NCBI GenBank assembly: GCA_035303945.1
Contig: DATGQZ010000045.1
Coordinates: 1 to 58,617, forward strand
From: DATGMS01 sp035303945
GTDB taxonomy: Bacteria > Bacteroidota > Bacteroidia > Cytophagales > Cyclobacteriaceae
Direction: 5' to 3'
DNA length: 58,617 bases
Position numbers and translations under genes: made by a program
The notes under the pieces: model-generated
Databases searched by the model: none
What the model was told of the DNA's origin: nothing
The model's input: the letters and a program-made list of their open reading frames with translations, nothing else
In this document: in pieces, positions 42,332-50,962 of the stretch
Layout of the letters: each line of letters starts with the position of its first letter
Numbering within the stretch: the first letter of the stretch is position 1

Positions 42332-43861
42332 ATGAGAGAAGTACGTGTTCGATTTGCCCCCTCACCTACGGGAGCTTTGCATATAGGCGGTGTCCGAACC
42401 GCATTGTACAATTATCTTTTCGCAAAGAAACACCAGGGCAAATTCTTACTGCGGATAGAAGATACTGATCAAAACCGGTTTGTGCCAGGAGCTGAGGAAT
42501 ACATTAAAAACTCTCTTGAATGGTTAGGGATCATTGCTGACGAAAGCCCATGGGTGGGAGGTCCCCATGGCCCTTATCGCCAATCAGAAAGAAAACCCAT
42601 GTATGCGCAGTATGCGTTGGACCTGATAGAAAAAGGCCATGCATATTATGCCTTCGATACGGCGGAGGAACTGGAGGCAATGAGGGAAAGGTTGACGGCG
42701 GCCAGGGTAGTTTCCCCACAGTACAACTCCATCACCCGCACACAGATGAAAAACTCCCTCACCTTGCCTGAGGATGAGGTAAAAGCAAGATTGGCCTCCG
42801 GTGAACCTTACGTGATAAGGGTGAAAATTCCCCGTAAAGAAGAAGTGAGGCTCAATGATATGATCAGAGGCTGGGTATTGGTGCATTCCAATACACTTGA
42901 TGATAAAGTATTGATGAAGTCGGATGGCATGCCCACCTATCATCTCGCTAATATTGTAGATGACCATTTGATGGGCATCACCCATGTGATCCGGGGAGAG
43001 GAATGGTTGCCTTCTGCTCCGCTGCATGTGTTGCTGTATAAATATCTTGGCTGGGAAGATACCATGCCTCAATTTGCCCACTTGCCCCTGTTGTTGAAGC
43101 CTGATGGCAATGGTAAGCTGTCAAAGCGTGATGCAGATAAGCAAGGCTTTCCGATTTTCCCTCTCAATTGGACAGATCCTGAGTCAGGAGACCTTGCCAA
43201 AGGATTCAGGGAATCGGGATATCTGCCTGATGCATTCATTAACTTTTTGGCCTTCTTGGGATGGAATCCGGGTGACCAAAGGGAAATTTTCAGCATGGAT
43301 GAACTCGTTGAAGCCTTTTCTGTCGAGAGGATCGGTAAGTCAGGAACAAAGTTTGATATTAACAAAGCCAAGTGGTACAATGAGCAGTACTTGAGGGCGA
43401 AGCCTGATGAGGAACTGGCGGAATATCTGCTAGCGGATTTGGAAAAAGAAGGCTTGTCCATAGATAAGGCAAGAGCCGTCAAGATAGTAAATCTTGTCAA
43501 AGAGCGGGCGACCTTCCCTGCGGACTTGTGGATGGAAGGTAAGTTTCTGCTGCAGGCACCCAAAGCATTTGACGAAGCCGTGGCTGCTAAAAAATGGAAT
43601 GAGGATGCTGTAAAGGTGCTCTCTGCTTATAAAGATCTGCTATCCACTTCAACGGAAGAGTTTACGCCTGCCTCCTCCAAAGCGTTGCTTGAAGCGGCGG
43701 CGGAGCAACAGGGAATCAAGCTTGGAAAGGTAATGCAGGCGGTGCGATTGGCCGTGACAGGCGTAGGCGCTGGTCCGGACTTGTCGGAAATATTTGGTAT
43801 ATTGGGCAAAGACGAGCTGCTCCAACGCATAACCTATGCGTTAGCTACGTTGAAAGCATAA
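42332..43861 (+). CDS. gltX: Glutamyl-tRNA synthetase
   Basis: 509 residues, class I aminoacyl-tRNA synthetase. HIGH-type motif HIGGVRTALYNYLFA near residue 17, FLLRIEDTDQNRF, RGEEWLPSAPLHVLLY, and KMSKS-type motif GNGKLSKRDADKQG near 265. C-terminal anticodon-binding helical region follows. Charges tRNA-Glu. Length and motifs normal. A 67-codon gene follows after 23 nt. Confidence 0.97.
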   Translation: MREVRVRFAPSPTGALHIGGVRTALYNYLFAKKHQGKFLLRIEDTDQNRFVPGAEEYIKNSLEWLGIIADESPWVGGPHGPYRQSERKPMYAQYALDLIEKGHAYYAFDTAEELEAMRERLTAARVVSPQYNSITRTQMKNSLTLPEDEVKARLASGEPYVIRVKIPRKEEVRLNDMIRGWVLVHSNTLDDKVLMKSDGMPTYHLANIVDDHLMGITHVIRGEEWLPSAPLHVLLYKYLGWEDTMPQFAHLPLLLKPDGNGKLSKRDADKQGFPIFPLNWTDPESGDLAKGFRESGYLPDAFINFLAFLGWNPGDQREIFSMDELVEAFSVERIGKSGTKFDINKAKWYNEQYLRAKPDEELAEYLLADLEKEGLSIDKARAVKIVNLVKERATFPADLWMEGKFLLQAPKAFDEAVAAKKWNEDAVKVLSAYKDLLSTSTEEFTPASSKALLEAAAEQQGIKLGKVMQAVRLAVTGVGAGPDLSEIFGILGKDELLQRITYALATLKA

Positions 43862-43884
43862 GCGGTTAGATAAACAATGAGATC

Positions 43885-44088
43885 ATGGCAAAAAAATCAA
43901 AAAAAGATGATAACCCAAGGGTGAATCCTGATTTGGAAGGCTTCAAAATGAATATCAATTCATTTGGTGAGATCTCCAGTTCCTATTCCATAGACAAAAT
44001 CAACGAATTCCTTAATAAGAATGTAGACGACAAGAAGCTGAGGGACAGGGATGATCTTGAAGAAGTCAAAAAGAAAAAGAAGCAATAA
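43885..44088 (+). CDS. Small charged conserved protein downstream of gltX
   Basis: 67 residues, starting MAKKSKKDDNPRVNP and ending in a Lys-rich tail; the central part (LEGFKMNINSFGEISSSYSID) then KINEFLNKNVDDKKL. No membrane segment. It is 23 nt behind gltX and followed by a strong hairpin, so it is probably co-transcribed. I recall similar small proteins in Bacteroidota behind gltX, but no function is known. Confidence 0.75.
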   Translation: MAKKSKKDDNPRVNPDLEGFKMNINSFGEISSSYSIDKINEFLNKNVDDKKLRDRDDLEEVKKKKKQ

Positions 44089-44095
44089 ACAACCT

Positions 44096-44128
44096 GAACA
44101 GGCCGGGATAGCACATTCCGGCCTGTTC
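44096..44128 (+). terminator. Hairpin ending the gltX operon
   Basis: GAACAGGCCGG (44096-44106) and CCGGCCTGTTC (44118-44128) form a perfect 11-bp stem with an 11-nt loop, 7 nt after the stop. No T-run, so possibly a factor-dependent or 3'-end stabilising structure. Confidence 0.65.
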
Positions 44129-44160
44129 AATAACTGCACCATTGGGTGACAATTTTTAAT

Positions 44161-44808
44161 ATGGGCTGGCTAAAGCAAACAGCGATTCTTTCTTGTTTAT
44201 TATGGTTGGCTGTATGGGATTTACAAGCTCAAACCAGCGTCGGCTTTAGAGGAGGGGTTTCCCAGTCAAGTGTCTCGTATCGCCCCCAAATTGCATCAGT
44301 ATCTTATAAGGTTCCGGGCATTTCGACTCCCACCTATAGCCTAGTGGTGGAACAGTTTTTTGCGAAAAATGCAGGAGCTCAGATTGAATTCCAGTGGCTG
44401 ACTACCGGCTATACTGGCACCGACACATTAAATACCGGAAATGAGACCCGTTTCGATTACATCAAAGTACCCCTTCTGTCCAACTTTTATCTCGGCAACT
44501 CCGGCAGGTTCCACATCAAGATGGGACCTCACTTTGGCTACCTGCTTAATGCAGAGGACGTAACGAGGGTAAGGGAAGGAGATTTGTTGATCCCCACCTA
44601 CGGACAGCCGGGTGACGATCCCAAAAAATTTATGTACGGACTTACGGCAGGGGTAGGGGTGTCCAAGCTGTTCGGGAAAAGCACCCTACAAGCCGAAGTC
44701 AGGTACTCGTATGAATTTGGACGACCGGAGTCGCAGAGCAGGATCTTTGATATTCACTTCAATAACCTGGAGATTACATTGGCTTATTTGTTTCAGGTTT
44801 TAAAATAA
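44161..44808 (+). CDS. Outer-membrane beta-barrel (PorT-like) protein
   Basis: 215 residues from the ATG at 44161 (a GTG at 44146 is in frame). Signal peptide ends near WDLQAQT. The mature part is an eight-stranded-barrel type sequence: VGFRGGVSQSSVSY opening, YSLVVEQFFAKNAGAQIEFQ, RFDYIKVPLLSNFYLG, KMGPHFGYLLNAE, ALTAGVGVSK-like strand, and final NNLEITLAYLFQVLK. This pattern is that of the Bacteroidota 'porin family/outer membrane beta-barrel' proteins. Ligand or function unknown. Confidence 0.82.
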   Translation: MGWLKQTAILSCLLWLAVWDLQAQTSVGFRGGVSQSSVSYRPQIASVSYKVPGISTPTYSLVVEQFFAKNAGAQIEFQWLTTGYTGTDTLNTGNETRFDYIKVPLLSNFYLGNSGRFHIKMGPHFGYLLNAEDVTRVREGDLLIPTYGQPGDDPKKFMYGLTAGVGVSKLFGKSTLQAEVRYSYEFGRPESQSRIFDIHFNNLEITLAYLFQVLK

Positions 44809-44828
44809 TTTTCCCTCCGGTTTAAACG

Positions 44829-45461
44829 ATGGACATCGCTGCATTAAATAAGCTTCTGGGCAATCTGGATATTTACCTATTGGACCAGATCCTAAAGGGA
44901 AGGTTCAACAAGGAACAGCGCATATTGGACGCGGGTTGTGGCGAAGGAAGAAATATCATTTATTTTCTCCGGGAGGGGTTCCAAATATTTGGGATAGATA
45001 GCAATCCGATTGCCATACAAATGGCCAGAATTCAGGCACAGACCATTCAAAAGGACTATGACATCTATCGCTTCCAAACCGCGCTGGTGGAGGATATGCC
45101 TTTTCACCATGGTGCCATGGATGTTGTCATCAGTTCTGCTGTCTTACATTTTGCGAACAATACATCACATTTTCAGCAAATGCTGAAAGAGATGCTTAGG
45201 GTGCTGCGGCCTGGAGGCATCCTCTTTTTAAGAATGACTACGGCTGTGCAGGAAATACTTGGAAATGCTACTCCTTTGGGAGATGGGCTGTATCGGTTGC
45301 CCGATGGATCCAAGCGTTTTGTACTTACGGAGAAGCTTTTGGCAGAAATGATGGCAGCACATGGTCTCCGGCACTTGGAAGCGCCAAAATCGGTATTGGT
45401 GCACGGAAAAAGAGCTATGGGCGTGTTTGTAATGCAGAAAGCTGATGGCGTTGACCTCTAA
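44829..45461 (+). CDS. Class I SAM-dependent methyltransferase
   Basis: 210 residues. SAM-binding motif I ILDAGCGEGRNIIYF at about 36-50, acidic motif IFGIDSNPIAI, motif IV VISSAVLHFA and LRVLRPGGILFLRM. Rossmann-type methyltransferase domain fills most of the protein. It lies 20 nt behind the barrel gene and may be co-transcribed. Substrate unknown. Confidence 0.9.
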   Translation: MDIAALNKLLGNLDIYLLDQILKGRFNKEQRILDAGCGEGRNIIYFLREGFQIFGIDSNPIAIQMARIQAQTIQKDYDIYRFQTALVEDMPFHHGAMDVVISSAVLHFANNTSHFQQMLKEMLRVLRPGGILFLRMTTAVQEILGNATPLGDGLYRLPDGSKRFVLTEKLLAEMMAAHGLRHLEAPKSVLVHGKRAMGVFVMQKADGVDL

Positions 45462-45518
45462 GCGGAGGTACTCTTGATATACATGGAATCAATTTAAAAG
45501 GACAATAGAATAAGCGTC

Positions 45519-46148
45519 ATGGATCTGCAGTACGCGTTGGAATTGATAGGCGTTTATGTTTTTGCCATTTCAGGAGCTTTGGCCGTGGAAGACCGCGAGC
45601 ACAATGTTTTTGGTGCCGGCTTTATGGGATTTATCACAGCTATTGGCGGGGGTAGTTTGAGAGATGTGCTCCTGGGTGCTTACCCTTTGGTGTGGATTGG
45701 TAATGTATGGTTTCTGTATGCCATTTTTGCAGGCATTTTTACCACCTTTCTTTTTTACAATACTGTCTCCAAATTAAAGCGCACCATGTTTCTGTTTGAC
45801 TCGTTAGGTATTGCCTTCTTTACTGTATTGGGGGTTGAGAAGACGTTGAGTTTGGGCTTTCGTGTGGAGATTGCCGCTATTATGGGAATGTTTTCGGCCG
45901 TGATGGGAGGCGTGATCCGGGACACGCTCACCAATGAAATGCCCATTTTGTTTAAGCGGGAAATCTACGCTTCAGCTTGTCTGACGGGAGCAATTATTTA
46001 CCTTGTGCTTAACCATTGGCAAGTGGACAGGGATATTAATCTGATGATTTCCTTGACCATCATTTTTGTCTTCCGGCTGCTAGCGGTCAAGCATAACTTA
46101 AGCCTGCCCTCTCTGAATCGGCAGAAGAATAATACGAAGGAAAGTTAA
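45519..46148 (+). CDS. TRIC cation channel family (YicG-like) membrane protein
   Basis: 209 residues with seven hydrophobic helices and the two-fold repeat typical of bacterial TRIC proteins: ISGALAVEDREHNVFGAGFMGFITAIGGGSLRDVLLG in the first half and GMFSAVMGGVIRDTLTNEMPILF in the second, each containing GG(G/V)xxRD. Members form trimeric monovalent-cation channels in the inner membrane. The physiological role in bacteria is unclear. Confidence 0.92.
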   Translation: MDLQYALELIGVYVFAISGALAVEDREHNVFGAGFMGFITAIGGGSLRDVLLGAYPLVWIGNVWFLYAIFAGIFTTFLFYNTVSKLKRTMFLFDSLGIAFFTVLGVEKTLSLGFRVEIAAIMGMFSAVMGGVIRDTLTNEMPILFKREIYASACLTGAIIYLVLNHWQVDRDINLMISLTIIFVFRLLAVKHNLSLPSLNRQKNNTKES

Positions 46149-46230
46149 ATTTGAATTATTCCTGTAGTATTCTAAGATAATCTTCAAAAAATTGATTTTG
46201 TCCAAAAGCTTTTTTTCTTAATTTCAGGCC

Positions 46231-46722
46231 ATGTACACGATAAGAGAAGGCAAAAAGGAAGATTTGCCGGCTGTATTTGGGCTTATCCAAGAGCTTGCGA
46301 TATATGAAAAAGCAGCTGATGAAGTCACAAATACCCTAGAAAAAATGGAGGAGGATGGCTTCGGCCACAATCCTGTTTATGGCTTTTATGTTTTGATCAA
46401 AAACAGCACGGGAGCCATTATCGGCACGGCGATCTATTATTACCGCTACAGTACCTGGAAAGGCAAACGCCTCTATCTGGAAGACTATATTGTCACAGAA
46501 TCAGAAAGGGGCAAGGGCGCGGGCAAATTGCTGTTTATGAAAGTCATGGAAAAAGCCCTGGAAGAAAACTGTACCGGTATGATGTGGCAGGTTTTGGATT
46601 GGAACGACCCGGCTATAAATTTTTATAAGAAATTCAACGCCAGCATAGAGAGCGGTTGGTACAACTGCCACCTCCAAGCCAGGGAGATCAAGATGATGCT
46701 GGAAAGAAAAGTTATGGAATAG
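46231..46722 (+). CDS. GNAT-family N-acetyltransferase
   Basis: 163 residues. Opening YTIREGKKEDLPAVFGLIQELA, catalytic/acetyl-CoA region YLEDYIVTESERGKGAGKLLFM (Q/RxxGxG/A pyrophosphate loop), then MMWQVLDWNDPAINFYKKFNA. It resembles diamine (spermidine/spermine, thialysine) acetyltransferase-like members, but the acceptor is uncertain. Confidence 0.9.
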   Translation: MYTIREGKKEDLPAVFGLIQELAIYEKAADEVTNTLEKMEEDGFGHNPVYGFYVLIKNSTGAIIGTAIYYYRYSTWKGKRLYLEDYIVTESERGKGAGKLLFMKVMEKALEENCTGMMWQVLDWNDPAINFYKKFNASIESGWYNCHLQAREIKMMLERKVME

Positions 46723-46762
46723 GTAACAGCTCAAACTTTAACAATTCTTCCTCCTATACCGC

Positions 46763-46788
46763 AAAAAAAAAAGGCTGACGCCAGCCTT
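46763..46788 (-). terminator. Rho-independent terminator of the DUF4286 gene
   Basis: AAGGCTG (46771-46777) pairs with CAGCCTT (46782-46788); on the minus strand the stem is followed by eight or more T (46770-46763). Confidence 0.85.
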
Positions 46789-46796
46789 CAGGGATA

Positions 46797-47099
46797 CTAT
46801 TCAACCAATTCTAGTAGGGAACGAAACACCACGTAGTGGTTGCCAAATTTGTCTTTTAACTTTTGTTGCAACCCAGCAGCGTGCTGGGCCTGATATTGCT
46901 GTATTTGGTCCATACTTTCGGCGAAATACTGTACAGAAAAATTCACCCCCTCCTCTGCCTCATGTAACAACCTGAAGAACTTGCTGTCAACAAACAAACC
47001 GGTGGCCATCACTTCAGAAATATGCGTTTCCTTCATCCATTCCACATATTCTTTTTCCTTTTCAAGGTCTATATTGACCGTCACGTTATATAATAGCAT
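46797..47099 (-). CDS. DUF4286 family protein
   Basis: 100 residues, ferredoxin-like fold expected: MLLYNVTVNIDLEKEKEYVEWMKETHISEVMATG, then FSVQYFAESMDQIQQYQAQHAAGLQQ and FVFRSLLELVE-like end. DUF4286 proteins are small, soluble, Bacteroidota-specific and uncharacterised. Single gene with its own terminator. Confidence 0.88.
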   Translation of the reverse strand: MLLYNVTVNIDLEKEKEYVEWMKETHISEVMATGLFVDSKFFRLLHEAEEGVNFSVQYFAESMDQIQQYQAQHAAGLQQKLKDKFGNHYVVFRSLLELVE

Positions 47100-47180
47100 T
47101 TCGCTCCTCGTTTATTTTTCTTTCTTTGGAGCACAAATATAAGTCTTTACAGAGGAATTACCGCATTTGGATCTTTGTCG

Positions 47181-47196
47181 TATCTTTGCCGCATTG
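47181..47196 (+). promoter_or_regulatory. Perfect -7 box close to the barrel gene start
   Basis: TATCTTTG at 47181-47188, with the ATG at 47197, leaves 8 nt between; the transcript would have almost no leader. Confidence 0.6.
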
Positions 47197-48330
47197 ATGA
47201 AAAGCCTACTTTGTCTTCCTTTCTGCCTCTTGGCACATGTTGCTTGGGCTCAGGATCGTCCCACTCAAGATACGGTTGCAGCTACTCCGATCATTGAAAA
47301 GCTATTTAATACTGCTGACCGAGCGATTGATCTGGTAAGCGGCGAAAACTGGGCTTTTATTCCTGCGGTTACCTATTCTCCCGAGACCCGTTTAGGATTG
47401 GGCGTAAGAGCAATAAGGATATTTCGACCTGAAAAAGGCAGCATCAACCACCCTTCTACTTTGCCTGTTACTTTTCTGTACACCCTCAATAAGCAGGTAA
47501 TGCTGAGTGCGGCGGTGGATTTGTGGCAAAAGGAAAATAAGAATCACCTCAGCGCTCGGGTAGAGTTTTCTGACTACCCCTTCAAATTTTATGGCATGGG
47601 CAACCATCGTCAGGACAAGCTGGAGGAAAATTATGCTTCCAAAAAAGCACATGCCTGGCTGACGTATCAAAAGCGATTAGGACAAAACATCTATATCGGT
47701 CCCAGATACGAATATAAATGGGAAGACATTTATCGCTGCGATGAGGGAGGACTGCTGGATTCGGGCAAGCTCAGGGGCAGCCAGGGGCAAAGCATATCGG
47801 GTGTAGGAGTGGCCCTCAGTTTTGATTCCAGAAACAATATTTTTCAGCCCGATAGAGGTGCTTTTCACCAGGTTCAGGTGATGAGTTTTCAGCCGTTTTT
47901 AGGAAGCCAATATACCTTTACCCGTACGGTGATGGATTTCAGAAAGTATGTCGCTGTTCATAAGCAGCAGGTATTGGCGCTTCAGGCTTGGTACAGTTTG
48001 GTGACCGGAGAACCTCCCTTTCAAGAAGTTTCTCTTATCGGGGGCAGTGACATCATGAGGGGACATTTTGAAGGCAAATACAGGGATCGACATGCGATGG
48101 TATATCAGGCAGAATACCGCATGCCCGTGTATAGAAAGCTGAGGCTGGTTCTTTTTGCCAGTGCCGGGCAGGTCGCGCCTAAGGTTTCCGCTTACGCTTT
48201 TGGCCGTTTTAAATACGGGGGTGGCATAGGATTTCGTTACCGGCTTACCGAGGAAGGCTTAAATATAAGGCTGGATATTGCCTATGGCGCCCAAAAAGCC
48301 TTTTACTTTGGTCTGAATGAGGTGCTCTAG
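47197..48330 (+). CDS. Surface-antigen (D15/BamA-like) outer-membrane barrel protein
   Basis: 377 residues. Signal peptide MKSLLCLPFCLLAHVAWAQ; the ATG at 47197 is chosen because the in-frame TTG at 47167 lies upstream of the promoter element and would ruin the signal peptide. The barrel contains VALSFDSRNNIFQPDRGAFHQ (strand typical of the D15 family) and the conserved lid-loop region SLIGGSDIMRGHFEGKYRDRHAMVYQAEYR with RGxxEGKYRDR. No POTRA domains are present, so it is a barrel-only member of the BamA/TamA superfamily. Cargo unknown. Confidence 0.85.
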   Translation: MKSLLCLPFCLLAHVAWAQDRPTQDTVAATPIIEKLFNTADRAIDLVSGENWAFIPAVTYSPETRLGLGVRAIRIFRPEKGSINHPSTLPVTFLYTLNKQVMLSAAVDLWQKENKNHLSARVEFSDYPFKFYGMGNHRQDKLEENYASKKAHAWLTYQKRLGQNIYIGPRYEYKWEDIYRCDEGGLLDSGKLRGSQGQSISGVGVALSFDSRNNIFQPDRGAFHQVQVMSFQPFLGSQYTFTRTVMDFRKYVAVHKQQVLALQAWYSLVTGEPPFQEVSLIGGSDIMRGHFEGKYRDRHAMVYQAEYRMPVYRKLRLVLFASAGQVAPKVSAYAFGRFKYGGGIGFRYRLTEEGLNIRLDIAYGAQKAFYFGLNEVL

Positions 48331-48352
48331 GAGTAGAACAGGTTTGATTTTG

Positions 48353-48369
48353 CCTGCCCTGAGGCAGGG
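48353..48369. terminator. Short hairpin between convergent genes
   Basis: CCTGCC, CTGA, GGCAGG at 48353-48368 forms a small stable stem between the convergent barrel and Wzi genes. No T-run; weak support. Confidence 0.4.
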
Positions 48370-48376
48370 TCTACCG

Positions 48377-50071
48377 TCATTTAAAGATATATGTCAGCCC
48401 TACCTGCGCGACAAAGTTGGTCTTGTCATAACCGGGCACCCAATATTGGTTAGGCTGGTTAATGATAAACCACTTATAATTTAAGGAGTGGATATATTGG
48501 AACCTGGAGGAGAGCAGGATATTCCCAAAACGCCAATCAGCTACCAAAGAAGGAACAATATCTATATACTTCACCCGCCAATCTTTTATATCTTCAAACC
48601 GCTTGTAGTAAAAGTCATTGTTATACACAATCCTCTCGATATGGAAACCTATCCTATTGAAGTCTTTTACCCATGAACCTTCCAGGAAAAGCACGTTGCT
48701 GCCAGGACCGTTTCCTGCGCCCAAGACCTGTCCTCTATGGGTATAGCCATGACGTACATGGGGATGGGTGTACCAGCTGTTTTTATTGTTGATGGTTTCC
48801 CATACGGTTTGTCCCGTTTGGGTCATCTCTGCGCCCAACTGGATATACTGGCCCCTCTTTTTTAGGGCAATCAGATTACTGAAGCCAAAGGTAAAGGCCC
48901 GGGTGAGGTCAGGGTTGGTGATAAAATCATTAAACTTCCGGTTGTTGCCATTGCTTCCGTACTCGCCATAGAACTCAAAATGGCCATTGGTATCCATCCA
49001 GCGAAAAAAGCCTGAGCTCAGCTGGTTACGTTTGGCTACATCCGTGTTTATGACAGAAGGGCTGCCTTTTCCGCTGTTGAAAATAGGCAGATAGTCAGCC
49101 AATGTATGCATATCGTTGTGATACAGCTGAGATACGCTGCTGTACCCAACGGATAAGCCAGGCACCCACTTCGGTTGATAGATCAATACCAGTCCCGCCA
49201 AATATCTCCAGTCATTGTCGCGCTTGGGGACATATAAAGGGTGCTGTCTGTAAATATAATCCGACTGGGGTGGTTTATAACCGGAATTTTCCAGTCGCCC
49301 CACAATCAGCTGCCCTTCAAAGCTGCCAATATCCGTAGCAATGGGTCTTCGGGTATTGACTGTAAAATGGAGAAAGCCGGGCGCATTATTGCTCATGACC
49401 AAAGCGTTTCGTCTCCCTGGGCCCCACCACAAGTTTTCCGTAGAGAGTCCGACAGACAGCCCGTCAAAGTTGTACCGGATACTTGATTGTCCGGGCAATA
49501 AGGTTCTATAGCTTTTTTCCCCGAAGCGCTCTGGGATATCCGTAAAATTAAGCCATTCGTAGTATTCTCTCCAAGTGCTTCCATCATGCTCCAAGGGAAA
49601 GCCTTCAAAATCCTTGTTTTGTGCCAGGAGAATCTCCGGCTGGAATTGTATGCTGAGCCTGTCAAATTGATAATAAATGCCTCCGGTGAGGACAGTCTGG
49701 AGACCCACGTTAGGAATCATCAAGCCATTGTTGACCCCAAAAGGCAGCTGGGAATTGTATTGCATCCGTATTCCCGCAGGCATGACCCGAAATATCTCTC
49801 TTCCACCTTTGGTAATGGTCGTGGTGGTGGTTTGTTCTGAGTCCGTAAACGTACCATCAAGATCCACCCCGTTTTTCTTGCCAAAGGCAGGGGCAGGAAA
49901 GACTGGGCGCAGCATAAAGCTGAAGGTGGAATCCCCATTACCCAAGAGTTGCTGTCTTCTCAGATAATCTTCCAACACAGCGGTCCCTACAGGCAAGGAT
50001 TGGGCTCTCACCCCTATGGATCCCATACAAGTCAGGATAAAAAAGATGGCATACAGCTTTTTATTCATCAT
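48377..50071 (-). CDS. Capsule assembly Wzi family outer-membrane protein
   Basis: About 564 residues from the ATG at 50071 (50068 and 50086 are alternatives). Signal peptide ends near GVRAQS. Barrel segments typical of the family: GLSTENLWWGPGRRNALVMSNNAPGF (the WWGPG motif is diagnostic), EGSWVKDFNRIGFHIER, and the final strand ending VAQVGLTYIFK. Wzi proteins attach or organise capsular polysaccharide at the surface. It follows a lipoprotein gene by about 21 nt and is probably in one operon with it. Confidence 0.9.
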   Translation of the reverse strand: MMNKKLYAIFFILTCMGSIGVRAQSLPVGTAVLEDYLRRQQLLGNGDSTFSFMLRPVFPAPAFGKKNGVDLDGTFTDSEQTTTTTITKGGREIFRVMPAGIRMQYNSQLPFGVNNGLMIPNVGLQTVLTGGIYYQFDRLSIQFQPEILLAQNKDFEGFPLEHDGSTWREYYEWLNFTDIPERFGEKSYRTLLPGQSSIRYNFDGLSVGLSTENLWWGPGRRNALVMSNNAPGFLHFTVNTRRPIATDIGSFEGQLIVGRLENSGYKPPQSDYIYRQHPLYVPKRDNDWRYLAGLVLIYQPKWVPGLSVGYSSVSQLYHNDMHTLADYLPIFNSGKGSPSVINTDVAKRNQLSSGFFRWMDTNGHFEFYGEYGSNGNNRKFNDFITNPDLTRAFTFGFSNLIALKKRGQYIQLGAEMTQTGQTVWETINNKNSWYTHPHVRHGYTHRGQVLGAGNGPGSNVLFLEGSWVKDFNRIGFHIERIVYNNDFYYKRFEDIKDWRVKYIDIVPSLVADWRFGNILLSSRFQYIHSLNYKWFIINQPNQYWVPGYDKTNFVAQVGLTYIFK

Positions 50072-50092
50072 TTGAAATGTCATCAATAAGCC

Positions 50093-50761
50093 CTAGTCTA
50101 CAGTGAGGGCACTTATTTCTATTTTGGAAACGGACCAGCTTTCATCGCAACTCGGATCACCGGCATTTTCCTGCTTCAACCGATCACCGATCAAGAGGGA
50201 TAAGCTGCTGCTTTGATGCTTGATAAGACGGGTGATCCTGTACTTACTGGTCCAGCCGGAGACGCCTTTATACTGGCAACGGCCCGGTAAATTTGTTTCC
50301 AAAGCCCCTGTTTTTGGCTCAAATGTCCGGGGGAAGTTCTCCGGGTATGCTTGGTATAGACAATAGTTAAAGCCGCAGGGCGAGTTGGAAAAGGTAGTGT
50401 TAATGATCTCTTCCCCGTCCAAATGGAGGAACCAATAGTCAGAACCTCCTACACCCTCTTGATTGCCATCCCAGCTATCATGAACCAATAACTCTACAGT
50501 GATCTCTAAGGTGTTGTGCTTGGGCAGGCTCGCGAGGTCTAAGGCTATTTCTTCATTATGGTACCAACCCAATAATGTATCTCCATTGAAGGCATGCCAT
50601 TTGGCATTGACTATCGGACTGTTTGGGTCTGTCTGTGAAAAATCATCTGAATAAACAATTACGCGTTCCGTCAAAACGTCTTCACAGGAGCTAAGGGTGA
50701 GAAAGGAAAAAACACATCCCAGCAAAGTCAAAAAGTTCCTCAATATTTTATATTCAATCAT
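50093..50761 (-). CDS. Putative lipoprotein of unknown function upstream of Wzi
   Basis: 222 residues. Signal peptide with lipobox LTLSSC (Cys about 26). The mature part reads like a beta-sandwich (SDDFSQTDPNSPIVNAKWHAF; LEITVELLVHDSWDG; YWFLHLDGEEIINTTFSNSPC) with several cysteines that could form disulfides (SPCGFNYC, GRCQYK, DPSCDE). I do not recognise a family; the layout could be that of a carbohydrate-binding or lectin-like domain. Probably co-transcribed with the Wzi gene. Confidence 0.75.
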   Translation of the reverse strand: MIEYKILRNFLTLLGCVFSFLTLSSCEDVLTERVIVYSDDFSQTDPNSPIVNAKWHAFNGDTLLGWYHNEEIALDLASLPKHNTLEITVELLVHDSWDGNQEGVGGSDYWFLHLDGEEIINTTFSNSPCGFNYCLYQAYPENFPRTFEPKTGALETNLPGRCQYKGVSGWTSKYRITRLIKHQSSSLSLLIGDRLKQENAGDPSCDESWSVSKIEISALTVD

Positions 50762-50962
50762 ATGTTCCCTTCATATTGCTACTAAACGACAGACAATTGG
50801 GCTTCCTTGCGCTAAGGATCTACCTAAGTCTAGCCAGGTGGCGTTTTTAGACTCACAAAGAAAACAAAATAATTCTATAGTAGCTAGTTAAAGGGTGGAT
50901 GGATCGCAGAAGGCTTGGCTTGTCGCTTTTTGCTTTAAAGATTTGCGTTGCTGCAGGCTGCA

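Noticed and set aside
42476..42485. AAACCGGTTT inside gltX as an operator
   Set aside because: Core CAACCGGTTG not matched, and located in a housekeeping coding region.
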